This document shows positions 50,938-54,101 of a stretch of 54,101 nucleotides of DNA, piece by piece. How positions within the stretch are numbered: the stretch's first letter is position 1; every line of letters begins with the position of its first letter. The notes under the pieces are model-generated. The model saw nothing but the letters and a program-made list of their open reading frames with translations, made no database searches and was not told where the DNA came from. The stretch comes from Roseibium sediminis (lineage in GTDB: Bacteria > Pseudomonadota > Alphaproteobacteria > Rhizobiales > Stappiaceae), in the NCBI RefSeq assembly GCF_008711325.1, contig NZ_VXDB01000027.1, forward strand, positions 1 to 54,101, read 5' to 3'. Made by a program: the position numbers and the translations under genes.

Positions 50938-51132
50938 ATGAGTGCAAATCTGAAACCGAACCTTGCCCGCCCGGACGACTTCTACGCCGACCTTCTGGCC
51001 GCCCATGAAGGGCTATCCAAGGCGGACAGCGATGCGCTCAATGCCCGGTTGATCCTCGTTCTCGCCAACCAGATCGGCGACAACGAGGTGTTGCGCGAGT
51101 GCCTGAAGGCGGCCAGCCTGTCTTCGGAATGA
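50938..51132 (+). CDS. DUF2783 small protein
   Basis: 64 aa from ATG 50938, one base after the monooxygenase stop. LARPDDFYADLLAAHEGLSKADSDALNARLILVLANQIGDNEVLRECLKAA matches the DUF2783 pattern. The family accompanies FAD monooxygenases in such operons, suggesting an accessory or partner subunit; this is inference. Confidence 0.7.
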   Translation: MSANLKPNLARPDDFYADLLAAHEGLSKADSDALNARLILVLANQIGDNEVLRECLKAASLSSE

Positions 51133-51134
51133 AC

Positions 51135-51148
51135 CGGGGCAAGCCCCG
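51135..51148. terminator. Short hairpin between convergent genes
   Basis: CGGGGC-AA-GCCCCG in the 17-bp gap between the DUF2783 gene and the convergent gene at 51150. No T-run, so a weak signal. Confidence 0.4.
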
Positions 51149-51149
51149 C

Positions 51150-52508
51150 TCAACTCGCCCTCTCACGCTTCTGAATGAGGCCTTTCAGCCGACCCAACAA
51201 ACCGTTTGGCACAGGTGGTCTGCGTGCTGCCGCTTCTTCTTCGCGCACCGAGCTTGCTAGGGCAAAGGCGCGGAGTTCGGCAATGTTGCTCTTCTGGGGT
51301 TCGATTGGCTTTTCTGCTCGGGACGGGATGCGCTCGCCATAGCGCGGTGCTTGCATCTGCTGAAAGTCCGTGTCCGCTGCACTGTAGGCGGCATCGGCCA
51401 GGTCTTCCTCGATAGAATGAATCGCGGGGTGGGGTAACGCAGCCCCTGCGGCTATGGACTGCGTTTCAATGTCCGGCTCTTGTGCGATCGAGGTCATGCG
51501 GTCTTCTTCAGCATGAAAGCGATCATCCTCTTCACGCGCCTCTATCGCGCTGTCGGGAATTTCTGGCGGTTCCGTGGCAGAGAAAGGTGGCGCTGGCATA
51601 TCTCCAGTAACATCATCAGCTGCATAGCTCTCCACTTCGATATCAGAGATCGAACCACGCAGGGACACAGACGCAACTTCTTCGGCCGTTTCTTCAGTGC
51701 TTCCATCGCCGAGGAGAACGACAGAAAGTCCATCGGGTTCCGATGTTGCTTGCAGCACATCTATGGAGGTGAGCGCACCTGCCTTCGGTTCCAGATCATC
51801 AGCAGATGTCACGAGAGCATTCTGCTCAAGGCAGGCCGCAAGATACTGCAGGCAGGCCGACGTCATCTCTGCCGGGTGCCGGTCCGCTGACACAAACCGC
51901 ACCCTGTGGCCGATGAAGACTTCCGATCCGACAAGGTCCACTTGATGCGCCGTTTTCTGAAGGCCACCATCGGAAACCACATTAATTTGCGGGCGGGTGT
52001 TCAGGAACAGGAGATTGTCGTCGGCTGCAAGGTCTGCAAAGGCATCTGTTGGCAGCACATATCCGCTGAGCGGCCAATATACCGCTGTCGTCGGCAAGGC
52101 GTAGGCCAGAACGGCCGTGATGTGGCTGACGACGGCAAGAGTTGTTTCTGTCGACCAGTGATGATCGGGGTCGAGTGTCAAGGTGAGGCGCGTGCTGGAC
52201 ACATGCCTCGCCAAAACCGGTCCTGCATCTGCAAAGATTTCCGGATCGGGAAGGCCCGCGACAAGATCAAGCAAAGGGTCAACCGGCAGGCGTTCCTGCC
52301 CGGTTTCCAGCACAAGCTTGCCATCCCCCAGTGCCGCTTCGATGAACGAGCCGTCTGCCGAGCCGGAAAAGCGTGGCGGGAACGGAATGCGGAACTTGGT
52401 CAGCTCCCCTTGCAGCAAGGCCACCAGTTGCTCGGTCGATGCTTGCGGGTGGCAATCATGCAGAAGAGTGCTTGAAATTTCGGTGAGGGCAGGAGGGGTC
52501 AATATCAT
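51150..52508 (-). CDS. DUF4261-like protein, paralogue A
   Basis: 452 aa. N-terminal part resembles DUF4261: RHVSSTRLTLTLDPDHHWSTETTLAVVSHITAVLAYALPTTAVYWPLSG and GSEVFIGHRVRFVSADRHPAEMTSACLQYLAACLEQNAL. From about residue 250 a long acidic disordered linker follows. The C-terminus has SNIAELRAFA and the basic end LLGRLKGLIQKRERAS. The neighbour at 52637-53974 has the same plan. Function unknown; the family call rests on remembered patterns. Confidence 0.6.
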   Translation of the reverse strand: MILTPPALTEISSTLLHDCHPQASTEQLVALLQGELTKFRIPFPPRFSGSADGSFIEAALGDGKLVLETGQERLPVDPLLDLVAGLPDPEIFADAGPVLARHVSSTRLTLTLDPDHHWSTETTLAVVSHITAVLAYALPTTAVYWPLSGYVLPTDAFADLAADDNLLFLNTRPQINVVSDGGLQKTAHQVDLVGSEVFIGHRVRFVSADRHPAEMTSACLQYLAACLEQNALVTSADDLEPKAGALTSIDVLQATSEPDGLSVVLLGDGSTEETAEEVASVSLRGSISDIEVESYAADDVTGDMPAPPFSATEPPEIPDSAIEAREEDDRFHAEEDRMTSIAQEPDIETQSIAAGAALPHPAIHSIEEDLADAAYSAADTDFQQMQAPRYGERIPSRAEKPIEPQKSNIAELRAFALASSVREEEAAARRPPVPNGLLGRLKGLIQKRERAS

Positions 52509-52636
52509 CTCGATCGGAAAAGCAGGTCCGACTAACCTTGGGTTGAATTCATGAAAATCGATTTAATACAAACAGCGGATTTTTATCAGTGTTCCCGCAA
52601 GTTGTGCATTCCTCGGGTGGCTGTAATGCAAGGTCC

Positions 52637-53974
52637 TTATTGCTGATCCTTGCGCCGGAGAAGGCCGGACAGCGCGGACCCGAACTTGCCGAAGGCGGAG
52701 GAGGCTCCTGCGGGTTTGGTCTCGGACAGATCCGGAACCCTGTGGTCAGCGGCAAATTTCCGCAATTCGGCAATGGAGGTGCGCGGAGCGCGGGGTTGAA
52801 CCTCCGCCACAATCGGTTTGCTGGAAAACTCTTCGGGAAGTGGCTTCGCGATCCGCGGTTCTTCAACGGGCTCCACCACAGGCGTTGCGGGTGACGGCTT
52901 TTCCGCTTCGTCCTCCGCCTCAGGAAGTTGCGCATCCCGAAGTCGTGCCAGGATGGCAGCGTCAATCGGGTCGTTCGGATCAAGGGCGGCTTCGTCTGTC
53001 TCGGACCAGCCGCGGTCGGCAACTCCTTCCTCGTCTTCAAATGACAGGAGGGGCGCTGGCTCCAGATCAGGCACAATATTATTGGACGTGCTCGTCTCAA
53101 CGGTCAGGCGGATGCTGCCGACATCGTGCGAAGATCGGGCGGCTGAATATCGAACCCTGATTTGTTCCTTGATGTCTGCCCCGAAAAGGTCGCCATCTGG
53201 CAAGAGGTCGTCGCGCATCAGGCAGGTTTTCAGAAAGGCGAGGGCCTGCTCCACAAGATATTCCATCGGAACGGGAGCTGCTTCGAAGACAACCCGTTTG
53301 CCGATCAGATACTCCGATCCGTAAACGGAAAGTCCCAATGTTTCCCGGCCATCCGGTGTGTCGGGTCCCTCAAAGAAGTCCGGCCGAACGGACAGAAGCT
53401 CAACAAGCTCCGGCGAGTTGAGCATCCGGAAGCGCTCTGGCGACATGATCACGCCATTATGTTTCCACATCAGCGCAGACGACAGCATCAATAGACGAAG
53501 AGCTTCCAGGATACCGGACGTGACCGCCATTGCCTCCAGAAATTCTCCCGGTGTCCGAAAGGTCGGGCGTTGGATCATGCTACCTGCCGCAAAACCGGCA
53601 AAAGCGGCCCCGGGTTGTTGGTGCTCGACCCGCGCATCCCCCTTCATGAAGGAGACTTTCGTCACGCACTGGTGATCTTGCAGGACCGTCTCGGCATTCG
53701 GAAAGCTCGCGAGCGTTGCGTCCAGCGCCAGAATGTCTTGAAAGTCATGGACCTGAAGCGGATCGCAGTCCTGAATCACTTCGATATGATTGAAGTCCAG
53801 AACAAATGCCGCACTGTTCGGGTCATCTCCACCGACATTCGAAACCTCGGAATCCGGGCAAATTTGCTCAAGCGCTTCCCGAACAGCCTCGCGAAGAACC
53901 TCGCGGCCAATCCGTTCTCTGCGTGGGTGCAGAATCAGTGCTTCAATGCCGCTGAGAGGTGCCGGCGCGAGCAA
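52637..53974 (-). CDS. DUF4261-like protein, paralogue B
   Basis: About 445 aa from TTG 53974, which has GAGGAG seven bases upstream and aligns at the N-terminus with paralogue A (LAPAPLSGIEALILHP versus LTPPALTEISSTLLHD). It shares YGSEYLIGKRVVFEAAPVPMEYLVEQALAFLKTCL, an acidic linker, the motif TSIAELRKFA and a basic end (FGSALSGLLRRKDQQ). Upstream in-frame starts exist but cross the ribosome-binding site. The two genes run the same way, 128 bp apart, and look like a tandem duplication that has diverged. Confidence 0.62.
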   Translation of the reverse strand: MLAPAPLSGIEALILHPRRERIGREVLREAVREALEQICPDSEVSNVGGDDPNSAAFVLDFNHIEVIQDCDPLQVHDFQDILALDATLASFPNAETVLQDHQCVTKVSFMKGDARVEHQQPGAAFAGFAAGSMIQRPTFRTPGEFLEAMAVTSGILEALRLLMLSSALMWKHNGVIMSPERFRMLNSPELVELLSVRPDFFEGPDTPDGRETLGLSVYGSEYLIGKRVVFEAAPVPMEYLVEQALAFLKTCLMRDDLLPDGDLFGADIKEQIRVRYSAARSSHDVGSIRLTVETSTSNNIVPDLEPAPLLSFEDEEGVADRGWSETDEAALDPNDPIDAAILARLRDAQLPEAEDEAEKPSPATPVVEPVEEPRIAKPLPEEFSSKPIVAEVQPRAPRTSIAELRKFAADHRVPDLSETKPAGASSAFGKFGSALSGLLRRKDQQ

Positions 53975-54101
53975 TGGTGAACTCCTCGTTATAAATACGC
54001 AGAAGATCAGATCATGACAGGGTGAATTGCAGATTAACGCAACGAGAGCTGGACACCCGCAAAAACCCAATGATTTTGGCTTGGCCTTTTAGGAGCAGCC
54101 G
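53975..54101. other. Region upstream of paralogue B, window edge
   Basis: 127 bp holding the ribosome-binding site of paralogue B (GAGGAG near 53981-53986, minus strand) and presumably its promoter. No other gene is seen before the window ends. Confidence 0.5.

Noticed and set aside
1..54101. CRISPR array, rRNA, tRNA, prophage or defence island
   Set aside because: No regularly spaced repeats, structural RNA signatures, phage genes or defence effectors were seen; the repeats present are dispersed palindromic elements.

Overview
The window reads as chromosomal DNA of a GC-rich alphaproteobacterium, most likely a Hyphomicrobiales (Rhizobiales) member of the Stappia/Roseibium/Pannonibacter type. 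This is inferred from family content: a matPQMAB-type malonate operon with a MatR-like operator, a DUF992 protein, a BA14K-domain protein, a fused OppDF ATPase, an Ala-rich 'WLK..PR' accessory protein, and dispersed palindromic intergenic repeats. I saw no rRNA, tRNA, CRISPR array, prophage or intact insertion sequence.

Layout. 1-1200: palindromic repeats and an AT-richer orphan membrane gene, bracketed by two near-identical copies of the 3' end of the neighbouring di-haem peroxidase-like gene. 1113-3623: the di-haem protein and an orphan ParA-like ATPase. 3963-6493: secreted alpha/beta hydrolase, LysR regulator, methyltransferase. 6505-8773: a small leftward set (43-aa membrane peptide, DUF992 gene with an in-frame stop, retropepsin-like protein without its catalytic Asp) opposite a LysR gene. 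8786-10513: TauE-type exporter divergent from another LysR gene, with phased direct repeats between them. 10535-14753: DUF2157/GDYXXLXY membrane pair with a foldable leader, an RsmC-like rRNA methyltransferase and RsuA pseudouridine synthase. 13769-17166: repeat-dense accessory zone holding a 589-aa Ala-rich protein between two 143-bp inverted-repeat elements. 17204-19675: Uup ABC-F ATPase and a BA14K secreted protein.

20125-28687 is a peptide-use block: OppA-B-C-DF transporter, a GntR regulator, an M19 dipeptidase and an L,D-transpeptidase lipoprotein. 28717-29364 is a hemolysin-III family membrane protein. 29568-36199 is a complete malonate module: GntR regulator, operator, TRAP transporter (P, Q, M), malonyl-CoA decarboxylase and malonyl-CoA synthetase, with coding overlaps or tight spacing. 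It imports malonate, activates it to malonyl-CoA and decarboxylates it to acetyl-CoA. 36225-40292 holds single genes (EamA transporter, VOC protein, nitroreductase, DUF2867, bicupin) and a MITE-like element. 40845-45455: a HerA/FtsK-like ATPase, two small hypothetical genes and a chemoreceptor.

45663-51132 is an aromatic catabolic operon: homogentisate dioxygenase, a fumarylacetoacetase-family hydrolase, an MBL-fold protein with an altered metal motif, an FAD monooxygenase and a DUF2783 peptide. The last 3 kb hold two divergent paralogues that look DUF4261-like and share a C-terminal motif.

Nothing here is clearly a new defence or mobile system. The best leads are the gene-end duplication at 328-1193, the repeat-bracketed accessory gene at 14956-17166, the LysR/DUF992/pseudo-retropepsin set, the altered MBL protein of the homogentisate operon, and the terminal paralogue pair. 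All identifications are from reading motifs by eye.
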